DNA from: Macrothele yani | Taxonomy: Eukaryota; Arthropoda; Arachnida; Araneae; Macrothelidae | DNA length: 64,000 nt | Direction of reading: 5' to 3' | NCBI GenBank assembly: GCA_039090855.1 | Contig: CM077022.1 | Location: forward strand, 73,742,971 to 73,806,970 | In this document: piece by piece, positions 1 to 9,451 of the stretch | Layout of the letters: each line of letters starts with the position of its first letter | Numbering within the stretch: position 1 is the first letter of the stretch | Translations under genes and position numbers: made by a program | Notes under the pieces: generated by a model | The model's database searches: none | What the model was told of the DNA's origin: nothing | What the model saw: the letters and a program-made list of their open reading frames with translations, nothing else

Positions 1-495
1 TGCATCGGAGCCCCATACGCAGCAGGGTTCGCCGAACTGTCGTTTTAGACACACTTCCGGTAGCCCCCTGGTTCATGCGGCCAATGAGTTGCTCTACTGT
101 AGCGTGTCGATCGGCCCTTACGCAATTTTGCAGCCGACGTTCATCTCTCACATCAATGGCACGTGGTGCTCCGCAGCTTCACGTCGCTTATTCGCAATGG
201 TGCCATTTCTCCAATCACGATACTGTTTAATCACAGCAGCACGCGGACAGTTCACAAACTGCGCTGTTTCAGAAATGCTGCCACCCTTGGCCCGAAAGCC
301 GATAATCATCCCGTTTTGCAAATCTGATAAATCGCTCCTTTCATCCATGACAGCAACGAGTGATATGTTTTCAGAATGCCTGCAGCACACGTTATATACC
401 CTCCAAGCCAACTAACGACACGTACCTTCTTTCATTGGCTACGCGCTGTTGACGTCAAAAGTAGGAGGTGATCACAACAATGTGACTCGACTGTG
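1..495 (-). mobile_element. Tc1-like transposon, 5' part, cut by window edge
   Basis: The element reads leftward off the window. Its right terminus (about 467-495) matches in inverted form the right end of the element ending at 47069, and a TA follows at 496-497. The transposase starts at an ATG at 348-346 (MDERSDLSDLQNG) and gives a helix-turn-helix N-terminus containing GGSISETAQFVN. A single frameshift near 150-170 shifts it into the frame that reads RAIDVRDERRLQ and then SKTTVRRTLLRMG, both typical of the second DNA-binding helix-turn-helix of Tc1 transposases. The catalytic half lies outside the window, so only N-terminal decay can be judged. Confidence 0.8.
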
Positions 496-540
496 TACTG
501 TCTCACACGTTTTATTGCATTGATGATGACAATCAGAGGT

Positions 541-1270
541 TTATGGATTGCCGCACGGCCGTAACTGTCGGCATGATGGAGTTCCCAAGAGTTCAAATCG
601 GACTCCTAGAAGTAGAGATATTGACAAAACTGAGATATACATGTACGCCCCCTGGCGGAGAAACTGTGGAATATTATAAGAAGAAAATATTCCGAAAAGG
701 TTTATAGATGTGAGTGGCATCAGCCCACGAAAGAATTTTTTCAATCGATATTTTAGAAGCTCAGATTTTATGGCAAATACATCAGAAGCAAAAATTAACA
801 CTTACGCCCCCTGGTGGCCAAAGTATTCTTTACCAAAAATTTGAAATTATATGCAAAATATTTTCCATCAGGAGGTGTATCCGCTGAAGAAATTTTTTTT
901 CAAATCGGGGTTTTAGAAGAAGAGTTATCGGGAAAATGTAATTTACCTTTACGCCCCCTAGCGGGAAATCTATGCGTAATTTGAAAAAGTAACTATATCT
1001 AAAATACTCTTCGACATAAATGGAATCGAAATATAAAATAATTTTTTCAATCGGATGTGTAGAAGCAAATATGTGGAATAAAACGTATTTTTGAATTCGA
1101 CATCATCTGCATTTACGCCCTCTAGCGGCAAAATTATAAATCGTAAAAGAAAAAAACGAATAAAGGATCATCATTCGTATATTTCAAGCTTCCCAATGCA
1201 AAAAGAATTTTTCAAATCGGAGTAATAGTTGCAGAGATATCGTGGGTACAGACGGAAGGACGGGCAAACC
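541..1270. repeat. Divergent tandem repeat, ~150-165 bp period, with CTCF-like motifs
   Basis: Four strong copies of a 15-mer lie at 644-658, 803-817, 950-964 and 1114-1128 (tacgccccctrgyggn type), spaced 159, 147 and 164 bp. Between them recurs a second block, tcaatcggnnttttagaagc followed by an agagatat-like stretch, near 595, 740, 900, 1049 and 1214. On the minus strand the 15-mers read CCRCYAGRGGGCGTA, which fits the known CTCF core consensus CCASYAGRKGGCRS at nearly every position. The right border (about 1240-1270) contains a cagacggaaggacgggc stretch, resembling in inverted form the opening of the 145-bp-period repeats at 20034, 22552 and 44195. No coding sequence was recognised. Confidence 0.75.
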
Positions 1271-1320
1271 GGTAACATAAGCACGATCTTTTTTTACAAA
1301 AGACGTGCTAAAAATGCAAA

Positions 1321-2394
1321 GTATGTGATAAAAACTCACCCCGGTGAAGCTAGCGCTCTTCATAGTAACACAATGCATACCTCAATCCCGAAAAACAATT
1401 ATACTGAAGCGATAGAATCTGAACAGTTCTCTTCAGGGAAGCACCTGTCCACTAAGTGACCTTTCGAACAGGACAAGAGTTTGACCGTGGTCAAAGGACC
1501 GTCCCAGTGTTCTCATAATTATAATTTTGATGAAACGGTTTTGAATATCTATCCTAATATCTTACTACTTGAAACGAAAGAACATATAACTCAAAGGTTC
1601 CGTTATTTGGATTTGGATATAAACTTCAGACAAAATAAAGTTACGGTCTCGATTTTTGACAAAAGAAGATACTACAACTTTGAAGGGAAATACTACATAA
1701 ATTGGGACACCAATGTGTCGAACTCCGTAATTCGTAATCTTCTGTTTTCATAGTTTTTCAGGTGCGTTAATATCTGCAACAATTCTACAGTATTACCTCA
1801 TAATCTTAGAACACTGTTTAAACATTTGCGTTCTGTTGGTTATCCTTTCAGGCATTTGTTCAGGTATTTTAAACAAATGATGAAGTCTACACGAACACAG
1901 GATTTTTTTTATCAATCAAAAGCATTTTGACATCAGAATTATTATTAACACATGACCCAATAATATTAATTAAACATTTTTTCTAAGTGCCACTTGAAGG
2001 GTCGATGGTGGCTGAAGCTTTATGTATTAACTTCGTTATTCCCTCTGCTTTGCAGTATTCTCAAACTTACTAAGTAATAAGTTTTGCATAGTAGTTGTAT
2101 AGATGGCACTGAAGTGTACTCAGTTTAACAGTATGGATGTATGTTTCTATTCATATCGCTCAGTGATATTCTTCCATTTGGTGGTTCTGTTTGGTGACCT
2201 AGGGAGCACTGGGACGGTCTTTTGACCACGGCCAGACTCTTGTCCTGTTCGAAAGGTCACTTGGTGAACAGGTGCTTCCCTGAAGAGAACTGTTCAGATT
2301 CTATCGCTTCAGAACATTTGTTTTTCGGGATTGAGGTATGCATTATGTTACTATGAAGAGTGCTAGCTTTACCGGGGTGAGTTTTATCATACAC
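1321..2394. mobile_element. Element with ~193-bp terminal inverted repeats
   Basis: The arm 1321-1514 pairs with 2203-2394 in inverted orientation at high identity. Shared landmarks are actcaccccggt near the outer end, the block reading gcatacctcaatcccg, and gaccgtcccagtg at the inner end. The enclosed ~690 bp carries a broken protein-coding segment resembling a reverse transcriptase C-terminus. No clear target-site duplication was seen. The superfamily is unassigned. The combination of long inverted ends with an RT-like fragment is odd; the RT piece could be passenger DNA. Confidence 0.7.
1481..1930 (+). pseudogene. Reverse-transcriptase-like C-terminal fragment
   Basis: The frame opens inside the left inverted repeat and reads through to a TAG at 1751-1753. 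It continues in the same frame to a TGA at 1928-1930, so one stop interrupts about 149 codons. Visible blocks in order are FRYLDLDINF, VSIFDKRRYYNFEG, YYINWDTNVSNSVI, then after the stop FFRCVNICNNS and HLRSVGYPFRHLFRYF. From memory, this order (LDL-I, YDKR, a SNI-P-like segment, an R-ICN helix, an L--GYP helix) resembles the region following the palm domain in certain animal reverse-transcriptase-like proteins. The family is not assigned and the palm with its YxDD box is missing. Non-functional. Confidence 0.5.
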
Positions 2395-2662
2395 GTTCCA
2401 TTTTTTTGGATTTCATGCTCTATTCAGCTCTGAATAGGGAATTTTCACCGCATTGATGTGCTACATATGTTTCAGTGTTTTATGTTTGTTTATTCATGTT
2501 CTGTTCTTTGGTGTTGGTTGAGTTACAAGTGAAATACATTGCGTTTCCATTATGTTTTGCTGCTTGGCGCATTATGAGGAACACTCTAGTACGTTTCATG
2601 TATTTTTGCAAATTCTGGCTTCCTTTTGATTCTTTGAATCGGTTTGGTTAATAAATTATATA

Positions 2663-2664
<2 letters not shown>
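2395..2664. other. No recognised feature
   Basis: AT-rich sequence between the inverted-repeat element and the microsatellite tail of the first RTE LINE. Nothing further was seen. Confidence 0.5.
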
Positions 2665-2693
<29 letters not shown>

Positions 2694-2712
2694 CATCATC
2701 ATCATCATCATC
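2665..2712. repeat. (TA)n-(ATC)n microsatellite, 3' tail of RTE copy 1
   Basis: A TA run is followed by seven ATC units abutting the LINE 3' end. Read on the minus strand the LINE ends in (GAT)n, the short-repeat tail expected of RTE-clade elements; the second copy has the same tail at 8144-8174. Confidence 0.9.
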
Positions 2713-5550
2713 AACCATTATCAATCCACTGCTGGACGAAGGACTCCCCAAGTTTCCTCCACAACATCCTGTCTTGTGCCAGTCTCCTCCATGTCACTCC
2801 CGCATACTTTCGAATTTCATCCACCCATCTCCCATGTGGTCTTCTTCTAGGTCTTTTCCTGTCCCTTGGAATCCAATCTAAAATTTCGGCTGTCCATCGA
2901 TGGTCTGTCCTTCTGGATGGTCTGTCCTCAGTATGTCCAGCCCATTGCCATTTCAGGGATTTAACTCTGATCATGATGTCTTCCACTCTTGTCATTTTTC
3001 GGATCCACGAGTTCCTCTTCTTATCTCTCCTGGTTACACCATGCATGCATCTCTCCATGCTACTTTGAGTTGTCTGCAGACTTTGTATGTCTCTTTTAGT
3101 TAAGGTCCACGTCTCTGCACCATACGTAAGCACTGGAAGGATGCATTGATCAAACACTTTTCTTTTAAGACACAATGGCATATTGCTCTTGAAAATTATG
3201 CTGTTTCTTCCAAAAGCTATCCAGGCAAGTTTTGTACGCCGATTAATTTCTTCGTCAATGTGACCCTCACTTGATATCTGCTGTCCAAGATAAACATATG
3301 TGTCTGCGATCTCCAGCTTTTCTCCATCAATCGATAAATCTTCATTTCTTGTAAAAGCATTGAACATCACTTTTGTCTTCTAAAAGTTCATTTTTAATCC
3401 CACTTCTTTACTCTTGTCAGCAAGGTCCTGGATCATACTCTGCAGCTCTGATGGGGTAGTTGCAAAAATGACTATGTCATCAGCAAAACGAAGCTGGGTT
3501 AGATAATCTCCATTAATCTTTATCCCTTTGTTTTCCCAGTTCAGTGATTGAAAGACATTTTCCAATGTGGCATTAAAGAGCTTCGGAGATATGGTGTCAC
3601 CTTGTCTCACTTCCTTTCCAATTTTTATGTGTGTTGTATTTTCAAACAGCCGAATCTTTGCACTTGCATTTTCATAGATGTTATTAATAATATTAATGTA
3701 TGCATCTTCAATACCGCAGGATTTCAGAGCCATTGTAACTGCTGATGGTTTCACCGAATCAAAGGCTTTTTCATATTCGATAAAAGCCATGCACAATGGA
3801 AGTTCATATTCCCTCGCTCTTTCAATTAGTTCTCTCAGTACGTGGATATGATCTATTGTACTGTAGCCACTCCTGAATCCAGCTTGTTCTCTCGGTTGAG
3901 CCATGTCCAGTGTTACCTTCAAACGGTGTGAAAGAACTTTAGTGAAGATTTTATAAATCACTGATAAAAGGCTGATAGGTCTGTAGTTCCTGAGATCCTC
4001 AATGTCACCTTTTTTATGTAGCAGGATCATTGTAGCGTTGTTCCAATCCTCAGGAATCTTCTCTTCATTAAGGCATCGAGTGAAAATTTGGGCGAGTACT
4101 GTTTCGATTTGTCCACTTGCTTCTTGTATGATGTCTACAGTAATTCCATCTTCTCCTGGAGCTTTTCCTTGCTTCATGTTTTTGATTGCATGCGCAACTT
4201 CTGCTGGGAGGACTGGAAGAACTCTGGTACTGGTACCTTTCATGATGTCTGGAGTACATGCATCATCCCTTTCATATAATTTGGAGTAGAAATCTTTCAA
4301 TCTTGTCAAAATTTTGCCTCTATTTCTTGTTACAGAACCATCTTCTTTTCTCAGAGCCATAATCTGTTTTCTTCCCTTACTGAGATGTCCCTTTGCTATC
4401 TTTAGGCTTTGGTTGTTTTCAATTGCTTTCCTCACTAGTTCACAGTTGAATTTCCTTACGTCTTAAGTGATACTTTTTCGTACCGTCTTGCATAGCTCTA
4501 TATATTCCACTTTGGAAGTCACATCTTCTTTAATTGTCCTCATCTCTCTTCTTTTATGCATCAACATTTTGGTTTTTCCTGATAATTTGTTCACATGCAA
4601 CTTGTTTTTAGACCCAGCTAATTTTGTTGCTGCTTCCATAAGAGCTTTGGTTACTTTTCTGTTAACTTCAGAAATATCCACTTCTTCCGATGTTAGGCCT
4701 TCTAAAGCAGAGAATCTGTTCTTCAGTTCCAACTTGAAGGTATTATGGTGTTTTTTAAGGTTGGTTATGTCAATACATTTTGTTTGTCTTATGAGCTAGC
4801 TACGTTCGAGTTTAGTGTTAAGGTGCATCTTACATCTCACCAATCTATGGTCACTACCTGTGTTAAACTTGTTTAGCACACTGCAGTCTTCTATGACCAA
4901 TTTTTTGTTACACATAATAAAATCAATTTCACTTGTCTTCCCATTTGGATGTCTCCATGTCCATTTCCTGTGTGGCTTTTTCTTGAAAAAGGAGTTCAAG
5001 ATGAAAAACCCTTCTGCCTCTGCAAACTCTACGAGAGTATTTCCACGCTGGTTTCTGTTGCCGTGACCGAATTTACCTACTGAAGTTTCATTCTGTTGCC
5101 GTTGCCCTATTTTTGCGTTGAAATCTCCCATAATTATCTTCAAGTGCTGCTTACCTTTATTATTTAGATGACGAATTTCCTCATAAAATTCTTCAATCTC
5201 TTCTTCAGGATGATTTGTGGTCGGTGCATAAGTTTGAATAATCTGAGCCTGGTATCTTCTCGAGAGTTGGATAACGAGTCGTGCAGCTCTGTCAGAGCAA
5301 CTTTCAACTTCTACAACTTTATCCTTCAGTTTCTTGTTTATTATAAATCCAACACCACTAGTTCTGCCAGTATCAGTCCCACGATAGTAGAAGCGATGTC
5401 CACTTTTCAGTTCAATGAAATCTTCTCCTTTTCTCCTTACCTCACTTAGCCCGACGATGTCCCACTTGATCCTTTGTAGTTCCTCTTCCAATTCAAGAAG
5501 CCTTGAATTAGAAATAAGGAGCGTCCATTATACGTAGCCAAGGTCAGCAT
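2711..5550 (-). pseudogene. RTE endonuclease-reverse transcriptase, copy 1
   Basis: The protein nicks target DNA and reverse-transcribes its own RNA there. Minus-strand blocks in order: an AP-type endonuclease with WDIVGLSEVRRKG, IIMGDFNAKIG and GSDHRLVRCK; then a reverse transcriptase with RNYRPISLLSVI, FRSGYSTIDHIH, YEKAFDSVKPSA, VRQGDTISPKLF and the catalytic LRFADDIVIF; then a C-terminal region ending FVQQWIDNG with a TGA at 2713-2711. Lesions: a frameshift near 5500, a TAG near 4798, a TAA at 4465-4463 and a TAG in place of a glutamine codon near 3376. The FADD motif is intact but the frame is not. The TAA is also present in copy 2. Confidence 0.9.
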
Positions 5551-5560
5551 CAGATGGCAG
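2711..5560 (-). mobile_element. RTE-clade non-LTR retrotransposon, copy 1, near full length
   Basis: About 2.85 kb on the minus strand, with endonuclease and reverse transcriptase in one coding line and a (GAT)n tail. The 5' end reaches about 5560, where LATYNGRSL corresponds to the opening of the endonuclease, so little is missing upstream. It abuts a (TA)n run at 5563-5581 and lies head-to-head with copy 2 (5584-8160). By eye the two copies are about 95% identical where they overlap. Confidence 0.9.
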
Positions 5561-5562
5561 CC

Positions 5563-5581
5563 TATATATATATATATATAT
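5563..5581. repeat. (TA)n run at the head-to-head LINE junction
   Basis: A short TA run separates the 5' ends of two oppositely oriented RTE copies. Both LINE 3' tails also lie in TA runs, which fits insertion into or near TA microsatellites. Confidence 0.85.
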
Positions 5582-5583
5582 GC

Positions 5584-8142
5584 ATGACTCGTTATCCAAC
5601 ACTCGAGAAGATACCAGGCTCAGATTATTCAAACCTATGCACCCACCACAAGTCATCCTGAAAAAGAAATTGAAAAATTTTATGAGGAAATTCGTCATCT
5701 AAATAATAAAGGTAAGCAGCACTTGAAGATAATTATGGGAGATTTCAATGCAAATATAGGGCAACAGCAGCAGAATGAAACTTCAGTAGGTAAATTCGGT
5801 CATGGCAACAGAAACCAGCGTGGAAATACTCTCGTTGAGTTTGCAGAGGCAGAAGGGTTTTTCATCTTGAACTCCTTTTTCAAGAAAAAGCCACACAGGA
5901 AATGGACATGGAGAAATCCAAATGGGACGACAAGTGAAATTGATTTTATTATGTGTAATAAAAAATTCGTCATAGAAGACTGCAGTGTGCTGAACGAATT
6001 CAACACAGGTAGTGACCATAAATTGGTGTGATGTAAGATGCACCTCAACACTAAACTCGAACGTGGCAAGCTCATAAGACAAACAAAATATATTTATATA
6101 ACCAACCTTAAAAAACACCATAATAAATTCAAGTTGGAACTGAAGAACAGATTCTCTGCTTTAGAAGGCCTAACATCGGAAGAAGTGGATATTTCTGAAG
6201 TTAACAGAAAAGTAACCAAAGCTCTTATGGAAACAACAACAAAATTAGCTGGGTCTAAGAACAAGTTGCATGTGAACAAATTATCAGGAAAAACCAAAAT
6301 GTTGATGCATAAAAGAAGAGAGATGAGGACAACTAAAGAAGATGTGACTTCCAAAGTGGAATATATAGAGCTATGCAAGACAGTACGAAAAAGTATCACT
6401 TAAGACGTAAGGAAATTCAACTGTGAACTAGTGAGGAAAGCAATGGAAAACAACCAAAGCCTAAAGATAGCAAAGGGACATCACACTAAGGGAAGAAAAC
6501 AGATTATGGCTCTGAGAAAAAAGATGGTTCTGTAACAAGAAATAGAGGCGAAATTTTGACAAGATTGAAAGATTTCTACTCCAAATTACATGAAAGGGAT
6601 GATGCATGTACTCCAGACATCATGAAAGGTACCAGTACCAAAGTTCTTCCAGTCCTCCCAGCAGAAGTTGCACATGCAATCAAAAACATGAAGCGGGGAA
6701 AAGCTCCAGGAGAAGATGGAATTACTGTAGACATCATACAAGAAGCAAGTGGATAAATCGAAACAGTACTCGCCCAAATTTTCACTCGATGCCTTAATGA
6801 AGGGAAGATTCCTGAAGATTGGAACAACGCTACAATGATCCTGCTACATAAAAAAGGTGACATTGAGGATCTCAGGAACTACAGACCTATCAGCCTTTTA
6901 TCAGTGGTTTATAAAATCTTCACTAAAGTTCTTTCACACCGTTTGAAGGTAACACTGGACATGGCTCAACCGAGAGAACAAGCTAGATTCAGGAGTGGCT
7001 ACAGCACAATAGATCGTATCCACGTACTGAGAGAACTAATTGAAAGAGCGAGGGAATATGAACTTCCATTGTGCATGGCTTTTATCGATTATGAAAAAGC
7101 CTTTGATTCGGTGAAACCATCAGCAGTTACAATGGCTCTGAAATCCTGCGGTATTGAAGATGCATACATTAATATTATTAATAACATCTATGAAAATGCA
7201 AGTGCAAAGATTCGGCTGTTTGAAAATACAACACACATAAAAATTGGAAAGGAAGTGAGACAAGGTGACACCATATCTCCGAAGCTCTTTAATGCCACAT
7301 TGGAAAATGTCTTTCAATCACTGAACTGGGAAAACAAAGGGATAAAGATTAATGGAGATTATCTAACCCAGCTTCGTTTTGCTGATGACATAGTCATTTT
7401 TGCAACTACCCCATCAGAGCTGCAGAGTATGATCCAGGACCATGCTGACAAGAGTAAAGAAGTGGGATTAAAAATGAACTTTCAGAAGACAAAAGTGATG
7501 TTCAATGCTTTTACAAGAAATGAAGATTTATCGATTGATGGAGAAAAGCTGGAGATAACAGACACGTACCTTTATCTTGGACAGCAGATATCAAGTGAGG
7601 GTCACATTGACGAAGAAATTAATCGGCGTACAAAACTTGCCTGGAGAGCTTTTGGAAGAAACAGCATAATTTTCAAGAGCAATATGCCATTATGTCTTAA
7701 AAGAAAAGTGTTTGATCAATGCATCCTTCCAGTGCTTACGTATGGTGCAGAGACGTGGACCTTAACTAAAAGAGACATACAAAGTCTGCAGGCAACTCAA
7801 AGTAGCATGGAGAGGTGCATGCTTGGTGTAAGCAGGAGAGATAAGAAGAGGAACTCGTGGATCCGAAAAATGACAAGAGTGGAAGACATCATGATCAGAG
7901 TTAAATCCCTGAAATGGCAATGGGCTGGGCATACTGCCAGAAGGACAGACCATCGATGGACCGCCGAAATTTTAGATTGGATTCCAAGGGACAGGAAAAG
8001 ACCCAAAAGAAGACGACATGGGAGATGGATGGATGAAATTCGAAAGTATGTGGGAGTGACATGGAGGAGACTGGCACAAGACAGACCGTTGTGGAGGAAA
8101 CTTGGGGAGACCTTCGTCCAGCAGTGGATTGATAATGGTTGA
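5584..8142 (+). pseudogene. RTE endonuclease-reverse transcriptase, copy 2
   Basis: Plus-strand blocks: IIMGDFNANIG, KTSEIDFIMCN-like TTSEIDFIMCNK, GSDHKLV, then RNYRPISLLSVV, DYEKAFDSVKPSA, VRQGDTISPKLF, LRFADDIVIF, TYGAETWTLTKRD and the end FVQQWIDNG with TGA at 8140-8142. The stretch from 6835 to the end is open for 435 codons and holds most of the RT palm. Lesions: TGA at about 6029-6031 (arginine in copy 1), TAA at 6401-6403 (shared with copy 1), a frameshift near 6520, and TAA at 6754-6756 where copy 1 has glutamine. It cannot make a full-length product. Confidence 0.9.
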
Positions 8143-8160
8143 CGATGCTGATGATGATGA
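5584..8160 (+). mobile_element. RTE-clade non-LTR retrotransposon, copy 2, 5'-truncated
   Basis: It begins within the endonuclease, at codons equivalent to ARLVIQLSRRYQ of copy 1, and runs to a (GAT)n tail followed by TA repeats (8161-8174). The 5' truncation and simple-repeat tail are the usual marks of LINE insertion. It forms an inverted repeat of roughly 2.5 kb with copy 1. A mariner element is inserted in the TA tail. Confidence 0.9.
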
Positions 8161-8174
8161 TATATATATATATA

Positions 8175-9449
8175 CTGGGGTTGTACCGAAAGTAATGCAA
8201 AATTGGGCATAACTGTTTTATTAGAGGACAGAGGTCGTTTAAACTGCATATGTTGGTAGAGTAACTCTTTTTCTATACAAAGTTACTACTTAACATAGTC
8301 TCCATCACAAGCAATGCATTTGCGCCATCGTTGAAACCAACTCTCCAATCCTCTTTGAAAAAATTCAGGTGTAGACTGTTGTACCCACTTCTTCACAGCC
8401 ACTTTCTCCTCGTCTGTGTCTGAAATCGTTGTCCCCGGAGATTGTCCTTCATTGGACCGAACAGTTGGAAATCAGTGGGCGCCAGATTTGGGCTGTACGG
8501 TGAATGGGGGACCACCGACCAGCCTAATTTGCTGATCGTCTAATTTTGTGCCAAAGATATGGGTGTGGTCTCGCATTGTCATGATGAATGTGGATCCTTT
8601 TCAGATTCTTGTTCGGTCTCTTCCTCCTGATGGCTTCTCTAAGCTTCTTGAGTTTCTCAGTGTACCGCTCGCTGGTCACGGTACAGCCACGTTCCACAAG
8701 GAGAATGACCGCCTCTGTCATCCCAAAAAGCAGTCACCCTGACTTTCTGTGCTGATCGCTGGCTCTTAAACTTCATGGGCCTTGGGGAAGAGGTGTGACG
8801 CCATTCCATGGATTGATTCTTCGTTTCCGGATCGTAAAGATACGCCCACGTTTCATCCCCTGTCACCAGATCGAAAAAAAGTGTCTTCATTGGCATCAAA
8901 CACTTCCAGCAGATCAGAGCAGACTTCCACCCTTCTCTCCTTTGAATAGGGTGTTGAGGTACCCACTTTGCCCAAACTTTCCGATACCTTAAGTCTTCCA
9001 CCGTCTTCTGTATGGCATTGTGACCACAGTCCAGTGTGCAGCAAACTCGCGGATTGTGACTCGTCTCTCCGCGAGAATCAGTTCATCCACTCGCTGACGA
9101 TTCGTGTCAGTGGTCGCAGATGATGGTCTCCCACTGCGTGGTTTGTCTTCAAAGCTAGTTTTCTCTTCTTTAAACTTCTTGATCCATGTGTGCACATTAC
9201 TCTTGTCAATGGTATCATCCCCGCAAGCATTCCGTAGCCTTCTGTGGATGTCGCACAGCCTGCACCTTTCCTTCGTCAAGAACTCAATGACGGCGCGTTG
9301 CTTCTGCTTGGAATCCATTATTTACCTGCAATGAAGAAGAAAGGTTACTAAAGAGGAAGAGTTGCTCACCAACATGTGCAATTTGAACGACCTCTGTCAG
9401 CTAATAAAAAGTCATACCCACATTTGCATTACTTTCGGTACAATCCTCG
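8175..9449 (-). mobile_element. mariner transposon, 1275 bp, TIRs and TA duplication
   Basis: The terminal inverted repeats share the core TTGTACCGAAAGTAATGCAA at both ends, and TA dinucleotides flank both sides (8173-8174 and 9450-9451). The length is that of a complete mariner. It lies in the TA-rich tail of RTE copy 2, so it is younger than that LINE insertion. Confidence 0.9.
8286..9318 (-). pseudogene. mariner transposase (DD34D type), frameshifted
   Basis: The enzyme would bind the inverted repeats and cut and paste the element. The start ATG is at 9318-9316 (MDSKQKQRAVIEFL). Next come an N-terminal helix-turn-helix, FEDKPRSGRPSS, a KVWAKWVPQ stretch in the position of the family's WVPHxL motif, the first catalytic Asp in LVTGDETWAY, the second in HHDNARPH, the third in LAPTDFQL, and the C-terminal RWRKCIACDGDYVK followed by TAG at 8288-8286. 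The total is close to the usual ~345 codons. At least two frameshifts (near 9000 and 8660-8520) break it, so it is inactive although the catalytic residues persist. Confidence 0.85.
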
Positions 9450-9451
9450 TA

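Noticed and set aside
2711..8160. The inverted LINE pair as an assembly fold-back artefact
   Set aside because: The two copies differ by several per cent and carry different private stops and different 5' ends, so they are separate insertions.
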